Source of the DNA: Limonium bicolor
Lineage: Eukaryota > Streptophyta > Magnoliopsida > Caryophyllales > Plumbaginaceae
Direction of reading: 5' to 3'
DNA: 64,000 nucleotides
NCBI GenBank assembly: GCA_023374045.1
Contig: CM041783.1
Location: 91,361,298 to 91,425,297, forward strand
Shown: piece by piece, positions 36,301-49,180 of the stretch
How positions within the stretch are numbered: the stretch's first letter is position 1
How the letters are laid out: every line of letters starts with the position of its first letter
Translations under genes and position numbers: made by a program
The notes under the pieces: generated by a model
The model's input: the letters and a program-made list of their open reading frames with translations, nothing else
Databases searched by the model: none
Told to the model about the DNA's origin: nothing

Positions 36301-39300
36301 CACAATTTCACATTGTGCACGCTTCCATGCATCTGAGATTTCAGCAGTCAGTCAATAGTGTCGCGCCCTGGTTGATCAGAGACAAGTGAACAGGTCTTGC
36401 TGCAGAGGTACTCGAGCTGGTGAGTTACGACGCCAAGTCTTTCCGAAGAGCTACTTTGACTGAGGAGGCAATCATCTGCAAAACTAAGTCTCCAACAATT
36501 GCTATACCTTATTTGACCAAGTTATGTACTAACTTTTAATTACATCTTATTTCGTGTATTGGTCAACCCAACTACTTGGTCAATTCGTGTTGGTTTGGTT
36601 GATCCAGTTTGACTTGGTGAATGTTTCAAGTCAATGTTTCATTGTGCTCCCTATTTATTTATTAACTCATACCACTACATATTATGCACTTATAATTATT
36701 CTTCCAACCCATTCCATGTATTTATATAATCCGAAGTGAATATAATTCCAACTTATAACAACGATATACTGTCATTTTATGTGAGATATATTATCCTTCA
36801 ACGTTTTAGTGTGTATGTATTACTTACTAAGAATATAATCTTACTTATATATATTGTTACATGTAATGTCAGGAACACATTATGTTATTTCTTTTAACTT
36901 TATAAGGTTCCCAACCTCATATTATAATCCTTCTTCCCATATCATCCTACATGAATTATAAAACTCATTTATATAATAACTCCTATTGTTACTTCAGGTG
37001 TAGGAATTCATAATTCTATTTGTGTCACTTATTCACAAATCTTTTATTAATGACCTACCTTAATACTATACAATGTATTTTATACAATATAATGTTCCTT
37101 ATATCATAAGGTTTCCAACCGCATATTATACTTCCCAAATCTTTAATTTAATCTCATCATTTTATATGATTGTTTATAAGGTGTAATTTATTTTATTTAA
37201 CCCTTTTACAACATACTCTTTCATACCTTAATGCAATGTCACACTATTTCATGTCCAACCTTATATTATAAATCTATAATATACTTTTCTAAATTGCACC
37301 AGCACACTCCTTACTTTCGGTAATTATATTTCTTATCCATTAAATTTTTATTAATTACAAAATCACCCTTAAATGGTATACTTGTTACCTTTGTAACCTT
37401 ATTTAATTTATAACCCAAAGTTTCAACCACTTTTTATTCATTTCCAAACAGCTCCCCCAACTGTTCGGTTTTCATCTCCTTAACCCACAACTTTTATTAA
37501 TTACATTGTAGCCCACTTTTATTTTATAACTTACAATTTAATTCCTAGAACTTTATATTATACATATTACTTTATTTAATTCCAAAATCAATCCAATAAT
37601 TTTCCTAAATTCATAATAGACCCCTAACTTCCTTTTACTCTCGGTTTTGACCCCATAGTTTGGTTAATTACATATTAACCCCATAAGTTTTATAATTGTT
37701 ACAATTTAACCTTAAAACTATATATTATATCCCTTAACTTATTAAATCACCAAAATCATCCCAAAACTCATACAAATTACAAATAGACCCCTACTGGTCA
37801 TTATATTACATTCCAGCCCTTACTTTTCAGAAATTACACAAAGACCCCAACTAGTTTTATAAATTTCATTTTTAACCTAATACTTTATTAAATCACCAAA
37901 TTAATTTCTCCTTTTATTTTATTTTGGTCAAACCTCATTATTGGTCAAGGTTGACCACTAGGTTACTCCTTTGACCATATTTCCACAATTTACGAATTTA
38001 CCCCACTATTTATCATTAATTTACATTTAGGTGTTTTAACTTATAAAATTCATTTTTAATATTCCGATCTACCAAACAGCACCCATTTTGGTTTTTATAC
38101 AGTTTCAACACCTCATATTTTACTTAATTACAATTTGACCCCATTAATAAATCTTTTATTCATTTTAAGTACTTATAAGGTTATAATTCTTTAAAAACTA
38201 TGTTTCCAACTTTATAAAATATTACTTAGCACCTATATTTATATTTATGTTCCTAGGTACTTATTTCTACCATATTTACGGTTTTTACCCAGATTTTTAC
38301 ATAGTTTATTTTAACACCTCTAAAACTTTATATCTTGTCACTTAAATGCCTTAAAACTTAACCAATCACTCCAAAACGTTTTTATAAAAATTGCATTTTA
38401 GCCACATAACTTAATAATCTTGATACCTAATGTTTAAACCTTGTTCCATCTTACCCAAAACTTATACTATAGTTTTATAAACATATTTAGGTCATTATAA
38501 GCCCCTTTATACAGAGGGTTCTCGGCCATAATTTATTTTAACCCATAGTTTACAAAAATTACATGTTAACCCCTGTTTACATATTCTTTAGTACATATAA
38601 GTCTTCTAACTCATCTTAATGTTATAACCTGATCCTAAACACAATATATATTCAAAATAAAGCATAATATACAGTAGGATCTCGTCCTTAATTGTTACAA
38701 CCCCAAAACTTACCAAAATGACATTAAATCTTAGTTTAAGGAGATTTACCTCTTAATATTATTCCAAGGATCTTGAAGCTTTAAATTCCTTGTATTTTTG
38801 GCCCTAAATAACAACAAGGGGTTCACTTAATTTTTTTGTACAGATCTAAGGCCTAATGAAGCTTAAATTACAAAACCTAGCTTAAAAGTTTACCTTCTCC
38901 ACTTGTTTTCTCCTTGGTTGAGCTTGTTTTTGGATGGCTCAATGGCTCAAGATTTCGGCCTTAACACTAGGAACAAGTTTCAAAAATTAAAACCACTTCT
39001 AAACACCTTAAACAAAGGTAGAAAGTTTAAGGCACAAAAACATTACCTTAGGTAGATCTAGTAGAAATTTAGGACTTTATGGAGTTTGATGTTGTCAAGA
39101 GCTGTTCCATGAGTATAATAGAGGAAACGAAGTCAATAGGAGGTGGTATTTTCAGCCAAAACAATATTTGTGAAAGGATGAAGTCTTAGAGCATATTTTA
39201 CCTTTGATTTGTTTTCAACTTGTTTCCCTTCCTTCCAGCTTGTATTTTCGGTTTCCTAAGGCCCTTTTTGGTGCTTGATTTTGGCCTCCACAAGTAGGAA

Positions 39301-39759
39301 TGGATGGAGCTTGATCATAGAAGAAGAATGGAGAGATTTGGAGTCAAAGTAAGCTAAAAACACTTAAGTGTTCTATGAACTTCAAAAGTAGAAGAAGGAG
39401 GGAGTAGAATGTCTTACCCACGGCTGGAATAAGAGGAGAAGGGGCTAGACTGAGTTGAGGTTGGCTAAGTAAAAGGAAGGGGAGAGAGAGAGATATGTAG
39501 GGTAGAATTCTCTTATGGCTATTCTAGGTAAGTTCAACCTTCTTCTTTTCCTTCTTCCTCACTTCTTCATTTTCCCTTTCTTCTTTGTCTCTTCCTTGTC
39601 TCCACCGAATTTCTATGGTGTGAGAGGGCTGGCTTGTGACTTTTGGGGGATTGTGAGAGGAGAAGAAGATATTTGAGAGATAAAGGTGAAACCTACATGT
39701 CTTTGCTCTCTTATTTTTATTTGTTTCAACATTGACTTTTCTTCTCTTTTTGGACATAT
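36301..39759. other. Unassigned repeat-like region, possibly another LTR
   Basis: 36301-36520 has mixed composition without a recognised product. 36520-38700 is AT-rich and carries about ten scattered copies of a TTACAnnTTnACCCC-type motif. 38700-39540 looks like the leader part of a minus-strand LTR, with phrases such as GGAGATTTACCTCTTAATATT and TTCGGCC that recall 2450-2900 and 25240-25400. Element D interrupts it at 39760. No host gene is visible. Confidence 0.45.
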
Positions 39760-41135
39760 TGAAATACCCCAAACCTTGATATGTTGTTTAAATTTTAAAG
39801 TATGGTATATTAAGGCTAAAAATTTCCTTAGAAACATTAGTGAACAATTTATACCATAGAAAACACAATAAAGTACGATAAAGACAATTTGAGCAAAAAC
39901 TGTCTCGAAGCTTGGGATAACCTTGATTAGGACCCAAAGAGCTTACCAAGGCCTTATTAACATGCTAATGAAGGTGTTAAACCGATTACCAAAGAAAACC
40001 AAGCTCAAAAACAAGTTTAAACACAAATGGTGCTTTAAGGAGTCTTAAAGCACATTTTTGAAAAATTGTCTTGGAAATGGGTTTACTACTTAGTATCACA
40101 TTAGGATGCCTAAATCAAGGAGAAATCAAAAATGTCACAAATTTGTGCACTAATTATGAATAGTACCCAAATAGTGCCCAAAGTGAGTCAAATGACTTCT
40201 TTAAGTGGTCAATGGTCAAACTAGGCCATATATATCTTAACTAAGGCATGGTGGCCGGTTTTAGAGGTGGTGAGTCATCACCCTTGCCAGCCAACTAAAA
40301 GAAAGAAGAAGAAATAAAGTAAAGTCACTATTTGCTTTATATGTTAAAATATCTCATAATTTCACTCTCTCACCTCACTTTCTTCATTTCCTTTCTTTCC
40401 CACTATCTTCCTCCTTGTTCTCCCAGCACCAACCCGTTCATTCTACAGCAACCTCTCTTCTCCATCTTCATTTCCTTGCCAAATCTAACTCCATGCTCCA
40501 AATCAAATTTTAAGAGCATATTTGCGCTAGTTAGACCAAGATCTTCATTTCCCTCTTTTCAAATCTTCAAGAACTCAAGTTTGATTCCATGGAGAATCTC
40601 CACTGAAGGAGGAAAAGCTCACCTCCTTGCACCTTTTTGTTCTCCTTTGCTTCAAGGTAAGAAAAACCAAAGAAAGATCAAATTTCCTTTCATTCTTGAA
40701 CATGGCTGAAAATCACCATTAGTGATGCCTTGTCTTGTTCATTTCAGTAGCTTGATTCATTCTTGAAAGGATTATAAGAAGTCCGACCTTGCTTCCTTAT
40801 CAAGTTCTCTTCAAATTCCAAACGTAAATACCAATTCTAGTGTGATATAACACTTCTTGTAATCTAGGGTTTTGTTCATGAGTTTAAGTATAACACTTAA
40901 TACTCATTAACCTTAATTGTGTAATTGATTTGAAGATTGTCAAGTAAACAAAAGTTCTTGCCGGTTTTCAATCAAGAAAGACAAGTGAAGAGAGGAAGTC
41001 TTAAGGAGGAAAAAGGTAAATGATCTATACTAATGTAGATTAGTGCCTTAGGAAATAGAGCTTGCATTGTTTATAAACAATCTAAAGAGCCAAAGGGAAA
41101 TGAGTAAGTAAAATAACCACAAGGTGGATTATAAG
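39760..41135 (+). repeat. Element D 5' LTR, first part
   Basis: This is the U3 and early leader. It has the U3 palindrome at 40030-40053, TTTGCTTTATATG (about 40332) as a TATA-like site, and a splice-donor-like CAAG/GTAAG at 40656/40657. The last five bases (ATAAG) are the target duplicated by element C. Confidence 0.87.
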
Positions 41136-41920
41136 TGAAATACCCCAAACCTTGATATGTGTTTTAAATATCAAACTATGTTATATAAGGCTAAAAAGTT
41201 CCTTTGAAACGTCAGTGAACAACTAAACCATAGTAAAATGCAATAAAACGCTAAGATACAGTTTGAGCAAAAACATGCTCTAAGCTATGAGTGAACTCGG
41301 TTAGGACCCAAAGAGCCTACCAAAACTTAATAATATTCAATTATGATTAATAAGGCTAAATAAGTCCTTAGGAAACCTTGGTGGACAGTTAAACCAAATA
41401 AAACACAAGAAGATACCTTAAAGTCAATATGAGCAAAAATGTGCTCTAAGCTTGGGATAAATTTGTATAAGACCTAATGGTCATACCTATACCTTATAAA
41501 TATGTTAATGAACATATTAAATCAATTACCAAAGAAAACCAAGCTTGAAAACAAGTTAAAACACAAAATGTGCTTTAAGGAGTCTTAAAGCACGTTTTTG
41601 AAAAATTGTCTTGTAAATGAGTTTTGAATGGCTAAATGTCCATCATTACTCTTTAATTAACAAGTGTACTATATAGTATCACATTTGGAAGTCTATAACA
41701 ATGGGAAATCAAAAATTTCACTTCTATGTGCCTTGTTTTTGTGAATAGTGATTTTTATAAGCTAGTTTGTAACATATAATGTTATAAGTAATTAAGTTGG
41801 TCAACAAAGACTATTATACCCTCCTAAGTATATGGGGGGCCGGTTTTTCAAGGAATGAGTCACCAAGTTGTAAAAGAAATCAAATAAGTAAAGTAAAGCT
41901 TAAAGTAAAGTACTATTTTG

Positions 41921-41937
41921 CTTTATAACATAAATAT
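41921..41937 (+). promoter_or_regulatory. Putative TATA promoter of LTR C
   Basis: CTTTATAACATAAATAT follows TTTTG about 785 bases into the LTR. A similar TATA-like block followed by AAATATC is found at the equivalent place in D (40334), G (35551) and the 3' LTR of C (51279), and in more diverged form in A and B. The start site itself is not shown by sequence. Confidence 0.5.
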
Positions 41938-43520
41938 CTCCAAAAGCAAACTCATCTTCTCATTTCCTTCTCTTCTTTCTTCATTCACACGGTTTCACCT
42001 TCTTCATTCTCCCTTCTTGCTGTTCTCTCTCGGTAATACACAATACCACCATGGAAGTCCATCTTTGACCACATGTAAAACCTAGCTCACTTAACCAAAT
42101 CAAAAACAAACACCACCATTCTCTTCCTCTCATCAAGCTCTTCATTTCTATCTTCTCAAAATTTGAAGATCACCATTTCGGTGCCATGGAGTTCCACCAT
42201 TGATGGAGCTTGAGCTTGTCTTTCCACATATTATTGATCTCCTTTACTCCTAGGTAAGGAATCTCAAAGAAAAATCAAGTTTCCTCCATGTTTTGTGTGT
42301 GACCGAAAATATTCATTGATGGAGCTCCTTGTGTTGCTTTGTTCTAGCTCCATTTGAATCTTTCAAGGACTAGGTGGAGTCCTCTCTTCATAGATATGCA
42401 AACACCCTTCAAAGATTAAGGTAAAACAACTACATTAATGTTTTTGAAATAATGTAAACCTAGGGTTTACAATGAGATGGAGCTTAAAGCTTGAATACTC
42501 ATTATGTTGTTTGTATAATGTTTAGTAGTTGGCAAGGAACCAAATGCCTTACCGGTTTTGTAAGGAAACAAGAAAGAAATTTGGGAGGAAAAAGAGGTAA
42601 ATGTGCTATCTTAATGTGGTTGAATGCCTTAGGAGAAATGAGCTTATATTGCTTGTTAAAATGATCTAAGGAGCCAAAGGTGAATGACCTAGTAAAATGC
42701 TCTCAAGAAGTTTATTAAGGGCATATGTATTGTTGGGTGTATTTGCAGGTCAAAGGCATTATTTATGTGGGAAATTCAGTGTTTAAGGTTTATGTTATTT
42801 AAGGGCCTAAGAGCCATGTTATTTAAGGGCCTAAGTGCCAAGCAATTTAAGTTATGCACTATATTGTGATGTAGTGCTAAATGTGTGAAGTCTTGTGTAT
42901 AAAAATGTGTTTGATGGATTTTAGGTGTTTTGAATGAAATAAGGTAAAAACCTAAGTGTTTGGATGTGAGTATATACAAGAGAAGCTATGGCCAAATTTG
43001 GGAAAATGTGTGAGAAGTTCTAAGTGTTTTAAATGGTCTTGGTGAACTAGGAAGTGTTAAGGTGATTTAGAGTGATGCAAGGATTTAGGGGTTATCTTGG
43101 AAGTTCTAGGAATTCAATGTGTGTTTTGAGGATGTATTTAAGTCTTGGAGGAGTTTGTTTAAGGTTTAGGTAATGTTGATATCCAAGGAATAAGTGTTGA
43201 TTAAGTAAGATGTGAAAAAGGAGATTTAGTTAGTAAGAAAAGAAGTTTGAGAGATGATGTTAAGGTGTAGAGGAAACACCTTGGTGTAGTGGTCATTATT
43301 GGTGAACTACCACTTATAAATCATAAGGAGAAAACATTGTAAGTGTTGGAAATTTTGTGAAGATATAAGTAAAGGTTTAAGGAATTAGAAAAAGAGTTTT
43401 GTGAGTGTTTAAGAATATCTTAAGGTGTGTTTGAAGTGCCCAAATGAGGTTAGGGTATACTAGGATATATGGGGTGAAGTTTGGAGTTGAATGTAAAAAG
43501 GAAAACAAAGATCTGGGGCA

Positions 43521-43707
43521 GACCGGACTTGCGACCGGACTTGCAAGTTCGGTCGGGCCCAGTTTACCCTGTGGGAATTAGTTTCTGGAATGGACCGGAC
43601 ATAGGACCGGACTTACAAGTCCGGTCGGAGTAGAAAAATTTGTGACGGAAATGTGTTCTGGAATCGACCGGACTTGGGTAAGTCCGGTCGGCAAGTCCGG
43701 TCGGACC
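43521..43707. repeat. Palindromic GACCGGACTT module in LTR C
   Basis: Repeated GACCGGACTT halves face AAGTCCGGTC halves, forming three hairpin groups with different spacing (about 43521-43555, 43592-43627 and 43665-43707). The same module is at 52873-53060 in the other LTR. It sits where LTRs A and B carry GACCGACC and LTR D carries GGACCGCCCC. Confidence 0.85.
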
Positions 43708-45618
43708 AAAAACATGGTTTAAGGTTATGAAATGATACGTAATGATGGGGATTGGTAGGTAATGATGTTATAAGGTTGTTAAGGACATGTTAGGTGAGTG
43801 TAAATGGCAATTAAGTGGGTGAAAAGTTGTATAAAAATGTAAAAGTAAAACAAGTTAAAATGTAAAGTTATGTAACAAAGTTAACGGGGAAAGTTAAGCA
43901 TTAGACATTAAATAATCAAGCAAACCCCGATGTTAATAAAAACACATGTGATGTTAACAGTTGTCCGAGAGTCGCTCGAGGAACATAAGTGGACGTGGTA
44001 AAGTGGACTCCGGTGACAGGTATGGTTTTCTTGCAACCTGTGTCCTACCGGATTACACCGGCTTGTATGCCAATGTGTTTTTCTGTATGTTTGCCACGTT
44101 ATGAGATAAATCATGAAACGAGTTTACAGTCGTTATTGTTATTGTATGTTTTCATGCCGATACCGGTAACCTCGAATGCGCTTGAAGGGCTAGTTAACCA
44201 CTATTAGGTAAACGTAGGAGAACGGTATCCGGTAACAACGTTTCCGACTTAAGGAACGTTCTAACCACGGCTATGCGTGAGTTGGTTATGTGATGTTTGT
44301 GTGTGATGTTTGTATGTGAATGTATGACTCTCTCTTCCCTTGTGTATGTCTAACAAGACTTAACCCAATGTTTGTGATTGTTTAATAAAGTTCAAAGTTG
44401 AACTTCTAACAAGTGCTAACGGGGGAGTGAGGAGTCCGGTCTGTTCCGGCCACGCGTGTGAGTATGGGGGTCGTTGTCATAGCAGGTTCGATCCTCTCTG
44501 TATGTTATGGTTGTTTTCCAATTTGGTTCCCAACCTTCCCTTTAGCTTAACCAAGGCTATTACTGACTCACGTCGGGCCACAGGGGCATACTATTGTTAT
44601 GTTTGCTTCGGTGTGCTTGGATCACTATATCCGAGACACCTTGTGTTAAGTTAACCGTTCATTTAACGAGACGGTAACGAGTTATGTAACGAGCTTATCA
44701 TGAGACTGGCAACATTCTCTAGGCTCACCAGTGTATTAGCAATGTTTGGGTCGGTACCTAAGAGGACCATTCCCGTTATGTTATGTTTCTTTGTTGTGAT
44801 GCAATATCTATTGCGGTGTTATGTTGTGCATGTGGAAACGTGCAAAGTGTTGTTAAGTGTTGTTATGTAGTGTATGTTATATGTTGTAAAATGTGGAGTA
44901 TGTGGATCATGGATATGAGTCCAGGTTTGAGAAAAGAGGCGTTTAAGGATAACCCGATTTAAGGGTAAGTGTCGTCTGTTAAGGAAGTAGCTCCATTAGA
45001 GGAGGAACACTCTAGGGATATTGAATACCTTGAGTGACTTACTAAGTAAGGACATTTTATCCGTTTGTTGAGCCCATGGAGGCGAAATGATTATGTGTTG
45101 TGTGTTTACAGTTGCATGTATGATTTAAAAATAATCAACCGCATGCTAAGACGACAATTAGTTGTGCGTGGCCCGGTAGCATGTGGGCTGCGGGATTACC
45201 ATACCAGCAAAGGTGCTGAGCCCCTTGGGGGCCACCCTTTCTCTTCTTTTCCTATTTCAGGTACGAAGTGCTGGAAGCCGTTCGAGAGTAGGACGGGTAG
45301 TCATCGTACATGGGTAATCATTTAAGTGTATGCATACAGTAGGTGTAGTAAGACCGAAATTGTTGTCGGCATCAGTTTATAAATACTCAGTATAGTTGGA
45401 AGGTGTATGTTGTTGTTGTGTTAATGGAAAGGGATAGTAATGTGTAGACGCTCGGGAATTTAGCCCATCAGACCGGTACAATGTGTATGTATTAGCCTTG
45501 TTAGCCACGTGGGTGGCTAACGGCGTGTAACACCAACGAGTTAAGTAATGTGATGAGGTTGTTCTTCCGCTGCAGTTTATTGTAAGTATGTTAATGTTGG
45601 ATGGGGTGTTACAAAAAG

Positions 45619-45646
45619 TGGTATCAGAGCGAAGTATCGCTCTGAT
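45619..45646 (+). other. Element C primer-binding site within a hairpin
   Basis: TGGTATCAGAGC (45619-45630) is complementary to the 3' end of initiator-Met tRNA. It is overlapped by a perfect inverted repeat: ATCAGAGCGA (45623-45632), loop AGTA, TCGCTCTGAT (45637-45646). Confidence 0.93.
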
Positions 45647-48600
45647 GACTGAATTACCGAGCTTAGGAAGTACCGAGTTAGGATTTAAGTACTTTGGGTT
45701 AAGGGTTGAGTGATAGCGTGAGAGATACGCTAGTTAGGAACTACCAGTGACTACTGGAAACCTACTATATCCTTCCCACCCTCCACAATCCCTGTTTGAT
45801 AACTTGGGAAAGAACGCCAGAGAGATGGAAGTCCTCTCTTACTCGGGAATACCCGATCTGGCCGTTATTAAGTACCTCTAAAGGTACGGGGAACCTGTCA
45901 CACGGTAGATCCCGAAAATTGGGAATCCCGGAGACGGTCTCCATCTGGATGATGTTAACCGCATTTAATAGCGAAGGATGAAGGATTTTGTGTATAAGAG
46001 AATAGAATTTCCGACAACCTGGGTCGACATGCAGAGCAGTCGAGGATAACCAACTTGCAACGCACCAACCGTGCAACAGGCGAGAAGTGGATTAGTGAAA
46101 ACCGAGACAAGTGTCTACGGGACCACAGTTGATAAACAATACACCAACGATGTACCAACCGATAAAGGAACTGCAACGTAGTGCCCAAACAAGAGACAAG
46201 TCTCAGTAACCACGACAATGCGTGGAACGGGCTACGAAGAGAATACAATACTAAGACAAAGGGGTCTCCCAGAATGGGAAACACCCTAGTTGATGATCGT
46301 CAGGTGAAGACAGTGAGAAGTCACCTAGAGGAGTTATTATCAAGGCAGTAAGAACAGTGAGGGCCAACAAGGCCACTGTTGACAGTATGGGTAAAGACAA
46401 TACCATAACCAGTACGTGTTAAACCGATAGCCAGTTAGCATGGCGCACTTGCCATAGCAAGTGCTGCTATAACAGGGCTGTTCGGGAAATTTATAACCAC
46501 TACAAGCACTTAGTAAAGTACCACGAAGTTAAGTGTGAACATTATAACCATGGAAGGGCTTAACAGCCTGACCTTTGTAATTGAAAGTACACCAATCAGC
46601 AAGAAGCTAGACTTGGTTAAGGTAAGAAGATGTTGTGAAACCGTGAAAATTTTCTTTCAAACCCAGATTTATTCAAACCCTTTTCTTTTCAAAACCAGAC
46701 TTTCTTTCAAACCAACACTTCTTTCTAACCTTCTTTTTAAACCAAACCAGTAAAACCAAGGATAGTTGACAAGGATACAACAATGGATAAACTTTCCCTC
46801 GATTAAGTCCGGGAAGCAAGGAATGAATATTGTCACGGGACAATATAAGGGAGTTGACAACAGAATACTTCACCTAGGCGTGTGACGGACACTACGAGTG
46901 TACCAACTGTGTTGTGGGACGACCGCACTCCGATAGGAGCTTGTGGGCCTGACAGACCTACTTATGGGTTAGTTGGGTAAGTAGTAATGTATCAGTATGA
47001 TACCCCATATATGTATACGAGTAGAGTCTGAAACACGGGAAGTAGTCGACTCCGTCTACGGTCAGCAGTATAAATCAAACAAAAGCTAAGGATTACCATG
47101 AATGGTTGAAGTTAAGGAACTCAGTTGAGATAACTAGACTAAAGGAGTCAGTGAATTCATTTTCAAGGAAATGTTTAAGAGTCAGGAAGTGCGAAGTGCA
47201 CTGACTGTTATGTAAAGATATCGTATATATCTTAAGGATCCTCAGGGATGAACATGATAGCTGGAACGGTGACCCAGCCTGTACATGGCAAGCAAATGCC
47301 TAATGTGGACACATTAATGTGCAATGAACGGGATGAAAGTTCCCAGAATGAGTACCTACACTACCAGGAAATGTTGATCTTCACAGAAGGAGATAATAAG
47401 CCATTTAAGAACGCAAACGGCGTGGCTAACTCAATATATCAATAAGTGTAAACTAAATGTAAAAGCATAACTTAGCAACACCCAGGAGCAATCCTTGAAG
47501 GGTGTTCGCATCAACAAGTGTTGCACGAAATGACATGACAGAAACACAAGGGTTGAAACTAACACCCAGTTTAGACATAAGTTGTCAGGAGACGGACTGA
47601 CAAACCTAAGGGGAATCCCATGAAAGGGAACGTGATGCAACGACTTGTCATGGAGCCCAATATAATATCCAAAACATGTAATGTTGTACAGAGAAGTACA
47701 TGTGTGTGGACAGCCTACAATGAGCGCAGCTCAAGGCAATAAGGCTTGTAAGCCACAAGCAACATATGTTATGTAAATTAGATTGATTGTAGAAGTTTAT
47801 GTTGTATAAGTCAATAGAGTGGTAAACAAACCACTGCATTAAGAGTGGGGATACCTCTCGATGTTGTGAGACCGCAGGAGCGGTAGTTATGTGTATCAAG
47901 CCCAAGAAATATGTTAAGGATTGACCATATTATTATTGAAAGAGAGCAGTTAGCTTAGTAGTACGTGTGTATAAAGTGAAGCACCTGGCTGAATAATGCC
48001 GGTTTGTGACTCGAATGATTGATGCTCAAGGAGCATTCAGTAGTCATCCAAATGAGTGATGAACCATAATGTGAATAATGTAAGTTTATGTGTGGAAGTT
48101 GAGGTGACAGTAGATACGATATAAGCTGATGTTATACAGGGAGTAAGAGCACGGTGCGCAACAAGCGACCGTTGTATAAATGTTATTAAACGATAATGTA
48201 ACAGATAAGACCAGTATGAGTTAAACTCAGTGGAGATGCAAGATAAGTGATGTTAAACAAACTGGGCAATAAGCCAGTGGTAGGTACTATGTGATGAGGA
48301 ACTCAGTGTGAATTCCATGGCGAATCGCAAGAGATTTACTGTCAAGAGTTTACACCTCTGCACTCTGTATGACTGAGTGTTTTGGTATTGCACTTGTGCA
48401 GTAATGATCGAATGAGATAGCTAGGAATTGGAAACATGTTAATTGTGGAGGAATAATGTTATAATGGCCGATGCATAGGAAATGCAAGGCCGCACCAATA
48501 AAGAGTGCTTGTACAAAACCAAATGTGGAGACATGATTAACAGTAAGGGACTACAGTAGCCTAGCTGCCAATATCGGTATGGAATATACCCCAAATGTTG

Positions 48601-49143
48601 TAAATAGCTGAGAGAGCACTACACACTAGGTAGTAGCTCAATCTCAACCGACAATAAGCCGGAAGGGAACAAGTCAATCATTGTGAAATACCCTAGCTGT
48701 ATACACATTAAATTGTTATGAAGTGGATAGAAAGTTTATCTCACCGAATTCGCTAACGGTAAAAGATACCACACATCGGTTGAGAAACCATATTACCAAG
48801 ATAAAGGTGATATTGGGGGTGTACATACAGTAAGAATGACAAATGGGGCAACTATGCCCTACAGTTGTCAGAGTTGCGCAGCAGACGCTAGTGAACCAGT
48901 GATTCAAATGTACAACGTGAATAACGAATAGAGTGGATGGCTAATTATTAACGCCTAGAAGCCTAAAAGGCCAGAATCGAAACCAACTAAGAGTTTAAGC
49001 AAACTCCAATGATAATTCTTGGTTTAGGAACTAAACCTCCAATATGGTTAAGATCCTCTAATCAGAATCCATTGTGTAATGGACCGCGTGGAAGTTAAGA
49101 TACTTCAAGACGGCAAAACATTTTAAGCTAATGTTTAGTGATT

Positions 49144-49180
49144 GATTACGTGGGCGTAATCCCTTTTAATGGGGGTAGAG
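49144..49180 (+). other. Internal polypurine-tract-like module of element C
   Basis: The GATTACGTGGGCGTAATC hairpin is followed by CCTTTTAATGGGGGTAGAG, the counterpart of 18682-18716 in B. It lies about 1.3 kb upstream of the true tract and repeats its hairpin-plus-purine layout. Confidence 0.6.

Larger units (their letters stand above)
41136..45613 (+). repeat. Element C 5' LTR
   Basis: TG...CA ends. In order it has the U3 palindrome (41570-41593), a promoter-like site (41921-41937), a donor-like AG/GTAAGG (42253/42254), an acceptor-like GTATTTGCAG (ending 42748), a GACCGGACTT palindromic module (43521-43707), the conserved block around 44010-44075 and a CCCCTTGGGG-containing block (about 45222). 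About 3.6 kb lies downstream of the promoter-like site, so most of the LTR would be transcribed leader. Confidence 0.93.

Noticed and set aside
35705..36389. Long frames of 171-224 codons on both strands across the gap
   Set aside because: They are created by the run of N and have no supported sequence.
40332..40709. 125-codon plus-strand frame near the promoter of LTR D
   Set aside because: It begins at the TATA-like block and crosses pyrimidine-rich leader. The corresponding sequence in C and G is not open, so it is not a conserved protein.
45619..45630. tRNA gene
   Set aside because: Only the 12 bases complementary to the tRNA 3' end are present, as expected for a primer-binding site.
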